Of a stretch of 36,941 nucleotides of DNA, positions 1 through 7,611 are shown in pieces. A model generated the notes under the pieces. That model saw only the letters and a program-made list of their open reading frames with translations, was not told the DNA's origin and did not search any database. The position numbers were made by a program, and so were the translations under genes. The first letter of the stretch is position 1. Every line of letters starts with the position of its first letter. Origin of the DNA: an uncultured Bacilli bacterium (GTDB lineage: Bacteria; Bacillota_I; Bacilli_A; RFN20; CAG-449); assembly GCA_947627505.1 (NCBI GenBank), contig CANQWG010000009.1, positions 1 to 36,941 of the forward strand. The letters are read 5' to 3'.

Positions 1-77
1 TAATATTTTTTATATTTGCAACTCATCTTTGTGTCCTTTTTTGTCTTTTTCATTAAAATACAATTTCCTAGTTAATA

Positions 78-106
78 TAAAAAGTCCCTAAATTAGGGAC
101 TTGAAA
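78..106 (-). terminator. Intrinsic terminator after rpoE
   Basis: An inverted repeat (AAGTCCCTAA at 82-91 and TTAGGGACTT at 93-102) is followed on the minus strand by a run of T. It lies about 20 bases past the rpoE stop codon and would end the ywiB-argS-rpoE transcript. Confidence 0.8.
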
Positions 107-123
107 TTAAAAATTAAATTTTT

Positions 124-528
124 CTAATATTCTTCATCATAATCTTCTTCTGAATCATGATTACGATCTTCATCGTCTTCGGTCTCTTCATCAGAATCTA
201 AATCTTCATCGTAGTCTTTTTCTTCTCCATCTTCAGATTCAAGATCTTCGTCAGCTTCTTCCTCTACATCGCGATAAACATCATTCATATCGATGTGAAC
301 TTTTTCGAAAACGTAACGTTCACGAAGATCCCAAGTGTTTTCGCCAAGAGTAATAAAACGACCATCAAGACTTAAGTTAGTGTAAAATTTTCCAATTTTT
401 GCATTAGCCTCTTCTTCGCTGAAACCTTGAATTTGGCTTACTTCTTGCCATAACTTGTTGAATTCGACAGGTGCTTTTTTCTTTAAAACAAGTTCATAGG
501 CAATATCTAGATTTGATTTTTGTACCAT
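124..528 (-). CDS. rpoE: DNA-directed RNA polymerase delta subunit
   Basis: This is the accessory delta subunit of Gram-positive RNA polymerase, which affects open-complex stability and polymerase recycling. The 134-residue protein has the expected two parts: a folded N-terminal domain of about 75 residues (winged-helix HARE-HTH type, with the motif LGENTWDLRER) and an acidic tail from about residue 80 made almost only of Asp and Glu with scattered Ser, Tyr and Arg. A good ribosome site (AGGGGGA) precedes the ATG. It lies 12 bases after argS, and the order ywiB-argS-rpoE is that of Bacillus. Delta is a Firmicutes-specific protein, so it helps to place the organism. The call is firm. Confidence 0.93.
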   Translation of the reverse strand: MVQKSNLDIAYELVLKKKAPVEFNKLWQEVSQIQGFSEEEANAKIGKFYTNLSLDGRFITLGENTWDLRERYVFEKVHIDMNDVYRDVEEEADEDLESEDGEEKDYDEDLDSDEETEDDEDRNHDSEEDYDEEY

Positions 529-540
529 TGCTGTGTCCCC

Positions 541-2175
541 CTACATTCTTTCAGGTGCCGTAACACCGATTAAATCTAGCGCGTTTTTCATAACTATCTC
601 ACTAGCTTTAGTGAGTGCTAAACGCGATGAAGTTAATTTAATATTACTGCGATCCAAAACACGACATTCCGTATAGAATTCATGAATTGCGGTCGCTAAC
701 TTCTGAATATAAATACTAATCTTGTAAGGCGCTCTTGTCAAGGCAGCTTGCAAAACTTCGCGTGGAAAATCATTAAGAACCTTTAAAAGATTAAGTTCTT
801 TTTCTTCTTTTAATTCTTTTCCCTCTTCGTCTAATGGCAAATCTTTACCTTGATCAAGTAACGCACATAAACGCGCATGTCCATATTGAGCATAGTAAAC
901 CGGATTAGAGGCTTCTGTCTTCTTAGCAAGATCCAAATCGAAATCTAAATGACTAGAAGCTGCACGTGCGACAAAAAAGTAACGTACCGAATCGACACCA
1001 ACTTCTTCGCATAATTCTTTCATCGAAACCGCATTGCCGGTTCTTTTTGACATTTTGTATTCTTTTCCATCTTTGAAAAGTCGCACCATTTGAATAAGTT
1101 CGATGTCAAGAATATCAGGATCATATCCAAGCATCGCTAGCGATGACTTCATTCTTTCGATATAACCATGATGATCAGCTCCTAAACAATCGATGAGTTT
1201 CGTAAAACCTCTTTCTAATTTATCTTGATGATAGGCAATATCAGGTAAAAGATATGTATAAGATCCGTCAGATTTGACAATAACTCGATCCTTATCATCG
1301 CTAAAATCAGTCGTCTTTAAAAATTTAGCGTTGTCTTGTTCATAAATATAAGGTTGAAGTTGCGATAATACTTTTTCAATTCTCCCTTCGTTACGGATGC
1401 GAAGTTCAGAACTGAAAACATCGAATTCAACTCGAAACATTCTTAAATCTTCACGCAATTTTTCTAATTCAAGCTCGGTACCACGTTTTTTAAGAAAATG
1501 TTTCAAATCTTCATAAGGAGCCTTTAGCATCGAATCGCCAATTTCTTGTTTGATTGTTTTTGCAATCATCTTAATGTCATCTGCATGATAACCATCCTCA
1601 GGAAATGGTATAGAAAAATCATTGAAAGCTTCATGATAACGCACAAATAAACTTTTAGCTAAATTTTCAATTTGATTACCGGCGTCATTCACGTAAAATT
1701 CTCGTGTTACATCGTATCCGATTTTTTTATAAAGCCGGCAAATACTATCACCAATCGCCGCGCCTCTTGCATGACCCAAATGTAAATCTCCGGTGGGATT
1801 AGCTGAAACATATTCGACATTTATTCTTTGATTTTGACCGTAGTTTGAGGATCCGTAGTTTTCTTTTTCGTCAAAAATCCTTTTCAAAACTTTAGTAAGG
1901 CTTTCATTGCGCATGAAAAAATTAATAAATCCCGGCCCTGCAATCTCTACTTTTTCAATAAATTCGTCTTGAAGATTATCCTTTAAAGACAAAGCGATAT
2001 CTCGAGGCGCTTTATGCAGTTCTTTTGCCATTTGCATCGCGACGTTAGTAGCGTAATCACCGTGCTCTTTTTCTTTAGAACGTTCAATAACAATCCGCTC
2101 CAAAGCAAGTTCGACACCCATGTTTTTCAACGCTTCTTGGATTAACATTTTTAGTTTGATTTCGATATTTTCCAT
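541..2175 (-). CDS. argS: Arginyl-tRNA synthetase
   Basis: Class I aminoacyl-tRNA synthetase that charges tRNA-Arg in the cytoplasm. The 544-residue protein has the N-terminal Arg-tRNA synthetase domain, the HIGH signature as HLGH in the context ANPTGDLHLGHARG, a KMSKRTGN signature and a C-terminal DALR anticodon-binding domain ending in LDLIGVTAPERM, which is typical of the family. The reading frame is open to a TTG at 2196, but the ATG at 2175 is chosen. It begins with MENIEIKL, has GAGGGTGGAG just upstream, and overlaps the stop of the ywiB-like gene as TGATG, a common coupling arrangement. Length is normal for the family. Confidence 0.97.
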   Translation of the reverse strand: MENIEIKLKMLIQEALKNMGVELALERIVIERSKEKEHGDYATNVAMQMAKELHKAPRDIALSLKDNLQDEFIEKVEIAGPGFINFFMRNESLTKVLKRIFDEKENYGSSNYGQNQRINVEYVSANPTGDLHLGHARGAAIGDSICRLYKKIGYDVTREFYVNDAGNQIENLAKSLFVRYHEAFNDFSIPFPEDGYHADDIKMIAKTIKQEIGDSMLKAPYEDLKHFLKKRGTELELEKLREDLRMFRVEFDVFSSELRIRNEGRIEKVLSQLQPYIYEQDNAKFLKTTDFSDDKDRVIVKSDGSYTYLLPDIAYHQDKLERGFTKLIDCLGADHHGYIERMKSSLAMLGYDPDILDIELIQMVRLFKDGKEYKMSKRTGNAVSMKELCEEVGVDSVRYFFVARAASSHLDFDLDLAKKTEASNPVYYAQYGHARLCALLDQGKDLPLDEEGKELKEEKELNLLKVLNDFPREVLQAALTRAPYKISIYIQKLATAIHEFYTECRVLDRSNIKLTSSRLALTKASEIVMKNALDLIGVTAPERM

Positions 2176-2561
2176 CACTCCACCCTCTCTAGACAAACTT
2201 TATTTTCTTGCCATGTTTCACTATCAAGTTTTAATCGATAATGAAATTTATATTTGTCTTCTGCAATTTTTAACTCCATTAATTCAATGTAAATCGACTG
2301 AAGCTTATATCCTTGTAAACGATATAGCATTCGTGATTCATTTTTACTTAACGATAGCAACAAAGACAATTCTTTTGATTTTTCAAACATTTCGAGATGA
2401 TCATCAAATTCACGAACTGAAACTTCCAAGAGTCTATCATCAGTTTCAAATTCGAATTCACGCTTGTTTAACTTAATGTCATGTGACTTTAAAATGCCTA
2501 TGTAGGTCATATTGGTTTCCGGTGAATCTTTCACCGATAAAGTTAAACACCATTTTTCCAT
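2175..2561 (-). CDS. DUF1934 family protein, YwiB-like
   Basis: A small protein of unknown function, probably the equivalent of Bacillus YwiB (DUF1934, calycin-like beta-barrel). Similarity is modest: the start MEKWCLTLSVKD resembles the first strand of YwiB, and the last strands (KYKFHYRLKLDSETW) match the family's closing pattern. Its position directly upstream of argS-rpoE matches Bacillus and carries much of the weight. The frame is open up to a TTG at 2609. The ATG at 2561 is preferred because GGGA lies nine bases before it and the family alignment starts there; the ATG at 2576 is another option. With this start the protein is 128 residues, slightly shorter than YwiB. Confidence 0.6.
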   Translation of the reverse strand: MEKWCLTLSVKDSPETNMTYIGILKSHDIKLNKREFEFETDDRLLEVSVREFDDHLEMFEKSKELSLLLSLSKNESRMLYRLQGYKLQSIYIELMELKIAEDKYKFHYRLKLDSETWQENKVCLERVE

Positions 2562-2700
2562 ATGATAATATCCCATTAGGATATTAAACAATTGTTTTTC
2601 TAATTTCAAGTCAATTCGACATTGATAATTCTTTTTAATCTCAAAATTCTAAATGAATGTTTTTCATAAATTTTCTCAAAATAAATATGAGGCGATTAAA

Positions 2701-4551
2701 ATGAAAAAATTTCTACTATATTTAAGCTTAATAGTATTTGTTCTTTTAAGCGGCTTCAATCTTGCAATTATCGTTTCTCCAGAAATAAGAATCTCCCATC
2801 CGTTAGAAGAAAAAATTTTTAATGCTCAAGAAGACTTGATATACTCCAAAGTTCACGGAGAGTTCGGAACTTACGTTCCACTTGAAAAAATCGCCGATAG
2901 TCTTAAAGAAACAATCATTGCTATCGAAGATCGAGAATTTTATTCCCATCGGGGCGTCAATCTCAAAAGAATCGTTTCAAGTATGTTTTCAAATATCCGA
3001 AGTGGTGAAATCGTTGCCGGTGGTTCCACTATTACGCAACAATTAGCACGCACACTTTTTCTTGACAATTCAAAAACTTACGATCGCAAGTTAAAAGAGA
3101 TATTTTTAGCCAAAAAAATCGAACGATCTTATTCCAAAGATAAGATCTTAGAGCTTTATTTAAATTGCGTTTATTTTGGTCACAACTTATATGGTATCGA
3201 TAGTGCTGCACACTTTTATTTTAATAAGAATCCATTAGAATTAAGTTATGGTGAAAGTGCGGGTTTGGTGGGAATTATTAACGCACCCGGAATATATTCT
3301 CCATTTATCGACCTTGAAGCTTTTAAAGAAAAGCAAAAAAATATTCTTTATACTTTATATGAACAAAATATTATTAATATCGAACAATATTATGAAGAAT
3401 TAGCCAAACCTTTAAATTTTTTATTTCAAAAAAGGGAAGCGGAAAATGAGCAACTTCTTTATTATCAAGATGGAATTGAAATTGAACTTCAACAACTCGG
3501 TTATGATTCAGATTATTACAAATATCTCGGTCTTAACATTTCAACTTATTTAGATTTAGATCTTGAAAGGAAGATTTCTCAAATAATCGAAGAAGAAAAT
3601 ATTGATACTTCAAAGCAAGAAATTGCAATTGTCGTGATGGAACCAAATAGCGGCAAAGTATTAACTTTAATCGGCGGTGAAAATTATATTGAATCACCTT
3701 TTAATCGCGCTTTAAGCAGTCGACGGCAAATAGGTTCAACGGTCAAACCTCTTTTATATTATCTCGGTTTAGAAAACGGAATGACTCCTCTTTCATTAAT
3801 GAGAAGTGAACCTGTTGAATTTTTTATTAAAGGTATCGGTAAATATGCTCCAACAAACGCAAATGATGTTTATGCCAATGCCGATATAACGATGATTGAA
3901 GCCTTGGGAATGTCAGATAATATCTATGCAACTAAAACAACCTTGTTAGTCGGTTCTAGTACACTGGCTTCTTTAATTAAAAGTTTTGGAATCGAAGTTT
4001 CAGACGTCAATCCGACAATCGGTCTTGGAAGCAACGTAATGTCCCCCTTAGAATTAACTGCAATTTATAATTGCTTTGCTTCAGAAGGTGTTTTTTATAA
4101 GCCATCATTCATCAAAACAATCACTTTATCAAATGGACGCAATCTTTATTCAAATAATAAAACAGGAAAAAGATTACTTTCCAAAAACGAAACAATAATT
4201 ATGAATTATATGATGCGCGCTCCTTTCGATCGAGGCCTTATTTCTTACGCTTCGCCATCTTTGGTAAATTTTCAAACAACACATCGCTTTAGCGCTAAAA
4301 CAGGATCGACCGAAAGTACCAATTGGACCATCGGTTTTAATCCTTTATATACTATCGGTGTCTATGTAGGAACTGATACCAATGAGTCGCTTCAAGATAC
4401 TAAATTAGCACGTAGACTATTTCAAAAAATCGCAAATAAATTGATGGAAGATAAAGAAGATATTTTCTTCGATACACCTTCATCGTTAAAAGCTTTTCAT
4501 TTAAAAAATAAATATAATTCGCGCTTGTCTTTTACTTATTATAGTAAATAA
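2701..4551 (+). CDS. pbpG: Class A penicillin-binding protein (PbpG-like)
   Basis: Bifunctional peptidoglycan synthase anchored by one N-terminal membrane helix (residues about 3-25). The GT51 transglycosylase follows, with the motifs AIEDREFYSHRG, GGSTITQQLARTLFL and ELYLNCVYFG. The transpeptidase domain has its active-site SxxK as STVK, SDN in GMSDNIYA and KTGS in AKTGSTESTN. The frame opens at 2653, but the ATG at 2701 is chosen because GAGG lies eight bases before it and the membrane segment starts there. In several Bacillus relatives pbpG, which encodes a forespore class A PBP, lies close to ywiB-argS, so PbpG is the likeliest orthologue. That assignment rests on synteny; the domain call itself is firm. 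The 616-residue length is shorter than ponA downstream. Confidence 0.85.
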   Translation: MKKFLLYLSLIVFVLLSGFNLAIIVSPEIRISHPLEEKIFNAQEDLIYSKVHGEFGTYVPLEKIADSLKETIIAIEDREFYSHRGVNLKRIVSSMFSNIRSGEIVAGGSTITQQLARTLFLDNSKTYDRKLKEIFLAKKIERSYSKDKILELYLNCVYFGHNLYGIDSAAHFYFNKNPLELSYGESAGLVGIINAPGIYSPFIDLEAFKEKQKNILYTLYEQNIINIEQYYEELAKPLNFLFQKREAENEQLLYYQDGIEIELQQLGYDSDYYKYLGLNISTYLDLDLERKISQIIEEENIDTSKQEIAIVVMEPNSGKVLTLIGGENYIESPFNRALSSRRQIGSTVKPLLYYLGLENGMTPLSLMRSEPVEFFIKGIGKYAPTNANDVYANADITMIEALGMSDNIYATKTTLLVGSSTLASLIKSFGIEVSDVNPTIGLGSNVMSPLELTAIYNCFASEGVFYKPSFIKTITLSNGRNLYSNNKTGKRLLSKNETIIMNYMMRAPFDRGLISYASPSLVNFQTTHRFSAKTGSTESTNWTIGFNPLYTIGVYVGTDTNESLQDTKLARRLFQKIANKLMEDKEDIFFDTPSSLKAFHLKNKYNSRLSFTYYSK

Positions 4552-4565
4552 ATTGGTAAATGAAT

Positions 4566-5048
4566 TTATAAAACTTTTTTCAACAATACGATAGCGCTAG
4601 CTTCAATGGCTTCATTTTTTCCTAGCATATCCATCTTTTCATTCGTCTGGGCTTTTATGGAAACATTATTTATATTTGTCTCTAACAATTTAGCGACTTG
4701 TTTGCGCATTTCAAGTATATATTGTGACAACTTTGGTTTTTCTAGCACGATTGTAATATCAATATTATTGATAATATATCCGTATTTTTTAACAAGTTCC
4801 ATCGCCTGCAAAACAAAAAGCGACGAATCATAATTTTTATATTTATCGTCGTTATCCGGAAAAAATGTTCCTAAGTCTCCTAATGCCAGTGCTCCAAAAA
4901 GCGCTTCGGTAACCGCATGTAAAACAACATCTCCATCGCTATGAGCTTCAAGTCCTTTTTCAAAGGGAATCTTAATACCGGCAATAATAAGAGGTTTACC
5001 ATCATCTATCAATCTATGAATATCTCTTGATTGTCCAATGCGAAACAT
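4566..5048 (-). CDS. ispF: 2-C-methyl-D-erythritol 2,4-cyclodiphosphate synthase
   Basis: Fifth enzyme of the MEP isoprenoid pathway, converting CDP-ME 2-phosphate to ME-cPP with release of CMP. Visible family features are the metal-binding DIH near the N-terminus (RIGQSRDIHRL), HSDGDVVLHAVTEALFGA and, near the C-terminus, the nucleotide-binding stretch KAQTNEKMDMLGKNEAIEA. The frame also offers an ATG at 5054, but AAGGAG is only two bases from that codon and eight from the ATG at 5048. The latter gives the usual MFRIGQ start and 160 residues, normal for the family. It lies 12 bases after ychF and its 3' end faces the PBP gene across 14 bases. Confidence 0.96.
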   Translation of the reverse strand: MFRIGQSRDIHRLIDDGKPLIIAGIKIPFEKGLEAHSDGDVVLHAVTEALFGALALGDLGTFFPDNDDKYKNYDSSLFVLQAMELVKKYGYIINNIDITIVLEKPKLSQYILEMRKQVAKLLETNINNVSIKAQTNEKMDMLGKNEAIEASAIVLLKKVL

Positions 5049-5060
5049 CGTCATTTCTCC

Positions 5061-6164
5061 TTAAACATTAAATCTAATCAGCATGCAATCTCCATCTTTA
5101 ACCTCATAGGCTTTGCCTTCTGATCTAATTTTACCCGCTTCTTTAAGCGCTTTTTCACTTTTATATTCGAAGATATCTTCGCAAGCATATACTTCAGCTC
5201 GTATGAAACCTTTTTCAAAATCAGTGTGAATAAGTCCTGCACATTGAGGAGCTTTCATTCCATTTTTAAAAGTCCACGCTCGAACTTCGTCTTCACCGAC
5301 AGTAAAGAATGTTTTTAAATTCAAAAGATTATATGCAACTTTAACTAATCGATCAAGACCCGTGGTCTCAACACCGAGTTCTTTTAAATATTCCATTTTA
5401 TCTTCTTCGGATAACTCTGTTAACTGACTTTCAATTGCTGCTGAAATTGCTACTATTTCGGCTCCTTCACTTTCTGCTATCTGCTTTACCGCTTGATAAT
5501 ATTTATTATTTTCATAATTGCTATAATCGTTTTCGGCAACATTAGCGACATATATCACTGGTTTTTTACTCAGTAAATTATAATTTTTGACAATAAGTTC
5601 TTCTTCATCATTGAAATTTATACTTCGAGCCGGTTTTCCTTGATTCAAAGTTTCTTTTAACAATGTCAAAACTTTGCATTCTGCAACGGCCTCTTTTTCT
5701 TTGGTAGTATGCGCTTTAGTAAAGACTTTTGCTAATCTTTTCTCGACGGTTTCAAGATCAGCCATAATTAACTCATAGGAAATTATTTCAATATCCCTTT
5801 TCGGATCTATCGTATTTTCAACATGAATAATTTCATTGTCATCGAAGCATCGAACAACATGGCATACTGCATCACACATTCTAATATGCGAAAGGAATTG
5901 ATTGCCTAAGCCTTCTCCTTTAGAAGCCCCTTTTACTAAACCCGCAATATCGGTAAATTCAAAAGTTGCCCTAATTGTTTTTTTCGGATGAAATAATTCT
6001 ACCAATCGATCAACTCGAGGATCTTTGACTTCAACAATACCTGAATTAGGATCGATAGTTGCAAATGGATAATTAGCCGCTTCTACGTGAGAATTAGTAA
6101 TCGCATTAAATAATGTAGATTTACCCACATTCGGTAAACCGATAATTCCTGCTTTCAATGCCAT
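5061..6164 (-). CDS. ychF: YchF/Obg-like nucleotide-binding ATPase
   Basis: Universally conserved TRAFAC-class P-loop protein that binds ribosomes and prefers ATP to GTP. It opens with MALKAGIIGLPNVGKST (P-loop, residues 9-17), has the switch II motif DIAGLVKGASKGEGLGNQFL, a coiled-coil insertion at about residues 125-200 and the C-terminal TGS-like domain ending in the characteristic IRFNV. The length of 367 residues is normal. AAGG lies ten bases before the ATG. It probably shares a transcript with ispF downstream; the csp gene upstream is separated from it by a terminator. Confidence 0.97.
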   Translation of the reverse strand: MALKAGIIGLPNVGKSTLFNAITNSHVEAANYPFATIDPNSGIVEVKDPRVDRLVELFHPKKTIRATFEFTDIAGLVKGASKGEGLGNQFLSHIRMCDAVCHVVRCFDDNEIIHVENTIDPKRDIEIISYELIMADLETVEKRLAKVFTKAHTTKEKEAVAECKVLTLLKETLNQGKPARSINFNDEEELIVKNYNLLSKKPVIYVANVAENDYSNYENNKYYQAVKQIAESEGAEIVAISAAIESQLTELSEEDKMEYLKELGVETTGLDRLVKVAYNLLNLKTFFTVGEDEVRAWTFKNGMKAPQCAGLIHTDFEKGFIRAEVYACEDIFEYKSEKALKEAGKIRSEGKAYEVKDGDCMLIRFNV

Positions 6165-6183
6165 AACAAATAACCTTCTTTCA

Positions 6184-6214
6184 TTTAAAAAGAGCCGCTT
6201 ACTGCGACTCTTTA
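6184..6214 (-). terminator. Intrinsic terminator after csp
   Basis: An eight-base-pair stem (6191-6198 with 6204-6211, one G-T pair) with a five-base loop is followed by T residues on the minus strand. It separates the cold-shock gene from ychF. Confidence 0.75.
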
Positions 6215-6227
6215 GAATTGTCTGCTG

Positions 6228-6425
6228 TTAAATTTTCTTAACGTTTGATGCTCTTAAGCCGCGTTCAGAATTTTCTAGATCAAACTCTACTTCCTCGCCA
6301 GCTTCAGCTGTTTTAAAGGAATCCATCAACAATGATGAGTAATGGAAAAAGACATCACGACCATCTTCAGCAGTAATAAAGCCGAACCCTTTTTCCTTAT
6401 TGAACATTTTAACTTTGCCTTTCAT
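6228..6425 (-). CDS. csp: Cold-shock protein, CspA/CspB family
   Basis: A single OB-fold nucleic-acid chaperone of 65 residues that binds single-stranded RNA and DNA. RNP1 is KGFGFI and RNP2 is DVFFHYSS, both intact, and the protein ends in ASNVKKI as usual. AGG lies seven bases before the ATG. The leader between 6426 and 6541 is AT-rich; cold-shock mRNAs often have long structured leaders, but no clear cold-shock element was recognised here. It is its own transcription unit, bounded downstream by a terminator. Confidence 0.96.
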   Translation of the reverse strand: MKGKVKMFNKEKGFGFITAEDGRDVFFHYSSLLMDSFKTAEAGEEVEFDLENSERGLRASNVKKI

Positions 6426-6541
6426 TTACTGACCTAAATTAAACCTTTCTTTGCAAGTTAATTACTCGCTTTAGTAAATATTATCATTCTTTTATTAGTA
6501 TTTCTATAATAAAAAAGCATTTTATAAAATCTTTTTTATCT

Positions 6542-7525
6542 TTAAAACTCTATATTTGTAACTTCTGGTTTAATTAAATCAACGTTTACTATTTTATCAG
6601 CATACGCATTTTGATCCATAAAAGAAAACTCCCATCTTTTATCTATTTTAAATTCTTTCGTTGGATCTTCAACACAATAATAAGTTGCTTTAACATTGAC
6701 AATGTAAGTTCCGATTCCGTCTAAATCAATTACTTTCAAAGATGAATGATAATCATTATTGTTTGAAAAGTTCCATATTTCATCAGCAGTAAAATACGAA
6801 TCGCTCATATTTGTAATTTTAGTTTTTAGGGCTTTTTCAAAGTTTTGCTTTACTTCATCTTCAAAAGTTTGGGGATCTTCAAAATAAAATTGCTCTTCTT
6901 CAATAGATACATCTTTTACTTTAAAAGTGTAACTCTTATCTTTAGTAAATTTTGAATAATTGGCTTGCACTATCTCCTCAAAAGTAAATGAATTCTTATA
7001 TTGTGCTTTACCTGTTATAGAGGAATCAAATCCATAGCCGCAAGCCCATATTTTATTTATTTCTTGATCATCGGATCTATAGCTGATTGATTTAAGTTTT
7101 TTCACATAATCAATAACAATTTGGGCGCTTTTAGATTCATCAGCTAAAGAAGTTATCGTTACATATATTTTTTTACTGAAATCAGCTTTACATTTTAATG
7201 TAATGGTTTTTGATTCAATGGCAATTGAAGCTTTCAAAACATCAGAACAATCGCTATTATCAAAATATTTTGCGGATACTTTGACTTGTTGATTTGTCGC
7301 ATTAAATGGTTGAATTGAGTATTTAAATGTTTTATCGACTGAACCATCAGGATTGTTGACGGTATTCAAAAGTTTTAAAGTAATTCCTTTTTCGATATTT
7401 TGAATCTCAGAATCAATTAAAGAATCAGTGTCTTCAACTTTTCTTAAAACTTCATATGTGCCTACACACAATAACAATGAGACAAAAGAAACTGCAACTA
7501 ATGCTTTATAAGTTTTTTTACGCAT
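6542..7525 (-). CDS. Exported or membrane-anchored protein of unknown function, ABC operon
   Basis: I do not recognise a family. The 327-residue product starts MRKKTYK followed by one hydrophobic segment (about residues 8-24, ending in LLLCVGT), so it is exported and probably stays membrane-anchored. The Cys in this segment follows a Leu rather than Gly, Ala or Ser, so a lipoprotein signal is doubtful. The remainder alternates beta-type segments rich in Thr, Val, Lys and Asp, at first resembling Ig-like repeats (residues about 50-140). The ATG has a strong AAAGGAG eight bases upstream. It is the last gene of the operon with the two ABC genes, so it may be their extracellular partner or substrate-handling protein; that is inference from position only. 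Confidence 0.75.
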   Translation of the reverse strand: MRKKTYKALVAVSFVSLLLCVGTYEVLRKVEDTDSLIDSEIQNIEKGITLKLLNTVNNPDGSVDKTFKYSIQPFNATNQQVKVSAKYFDNSDCSDVLKASIAIESKTITLKCKADFSKKIYVTITSLADESKSAQIVIDYVKKLKSISYRSDDQEINKIWACGYGFDSSITGKAQYKNSFTFEEIVQANYSKFTKDKSYTFKVKDVSIEEEQFYFEDPQTFEDEVKQNFEKALKTKITNMSDSYFTADEIWNFSNNNDYHSSLKVIDLDGIGTYIVNVKATYYCVEDPTKEFKIDKRWEFSFMDQNAYADKIVNVDLIKPEVTNIEF

Positions 7526-7580
7526 AACTTTTCTCCTTTCTTTATTAATGCGCCATAGTTTAAAAAAATCGTATAAATTA

Positions 7581-7610
7581 CAAAAGTATCACCTCCTTTT
7601 TAAACTTTTG
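7581..7610 (-). promoter_or_regulatory. Hairpin displaying a perfect Shine-Dalgarno sequence
   Basis: One base past the stop of the second ABC gene, CAAAAGT (7581-7587) and ACTTTTG (7604-7610) can form a seven-pair stem. Its 16-base loop holds AAGGAGGTGAT on the minus strand (7588-7598), an exact complement of the 16S rRNA 3' end. No open reading frame follows at usable distance: the nearest start, a TTG, is followed directly by TAA. The next gene has its own ribosome site about 55 bases further on. The role is unknown; an mRNA-stabilising ribosome-binding element is one possibility. Confidence 0.55.
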
Positions 7611-7611
7611 T

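Noticed and set aside
2120-2476. Plus-strand open frame over the argS/ywiB junction
   Set aside because: It is antisense to two genes with clear family evidence or synteny, has no ribosome site and no recognisable motif.
4531-4548. TTTACT/AGTAAA hairpin at the end of the PBP gene as a terminator
   Set aside because: Only six weak pairs and no T-run on either strand.
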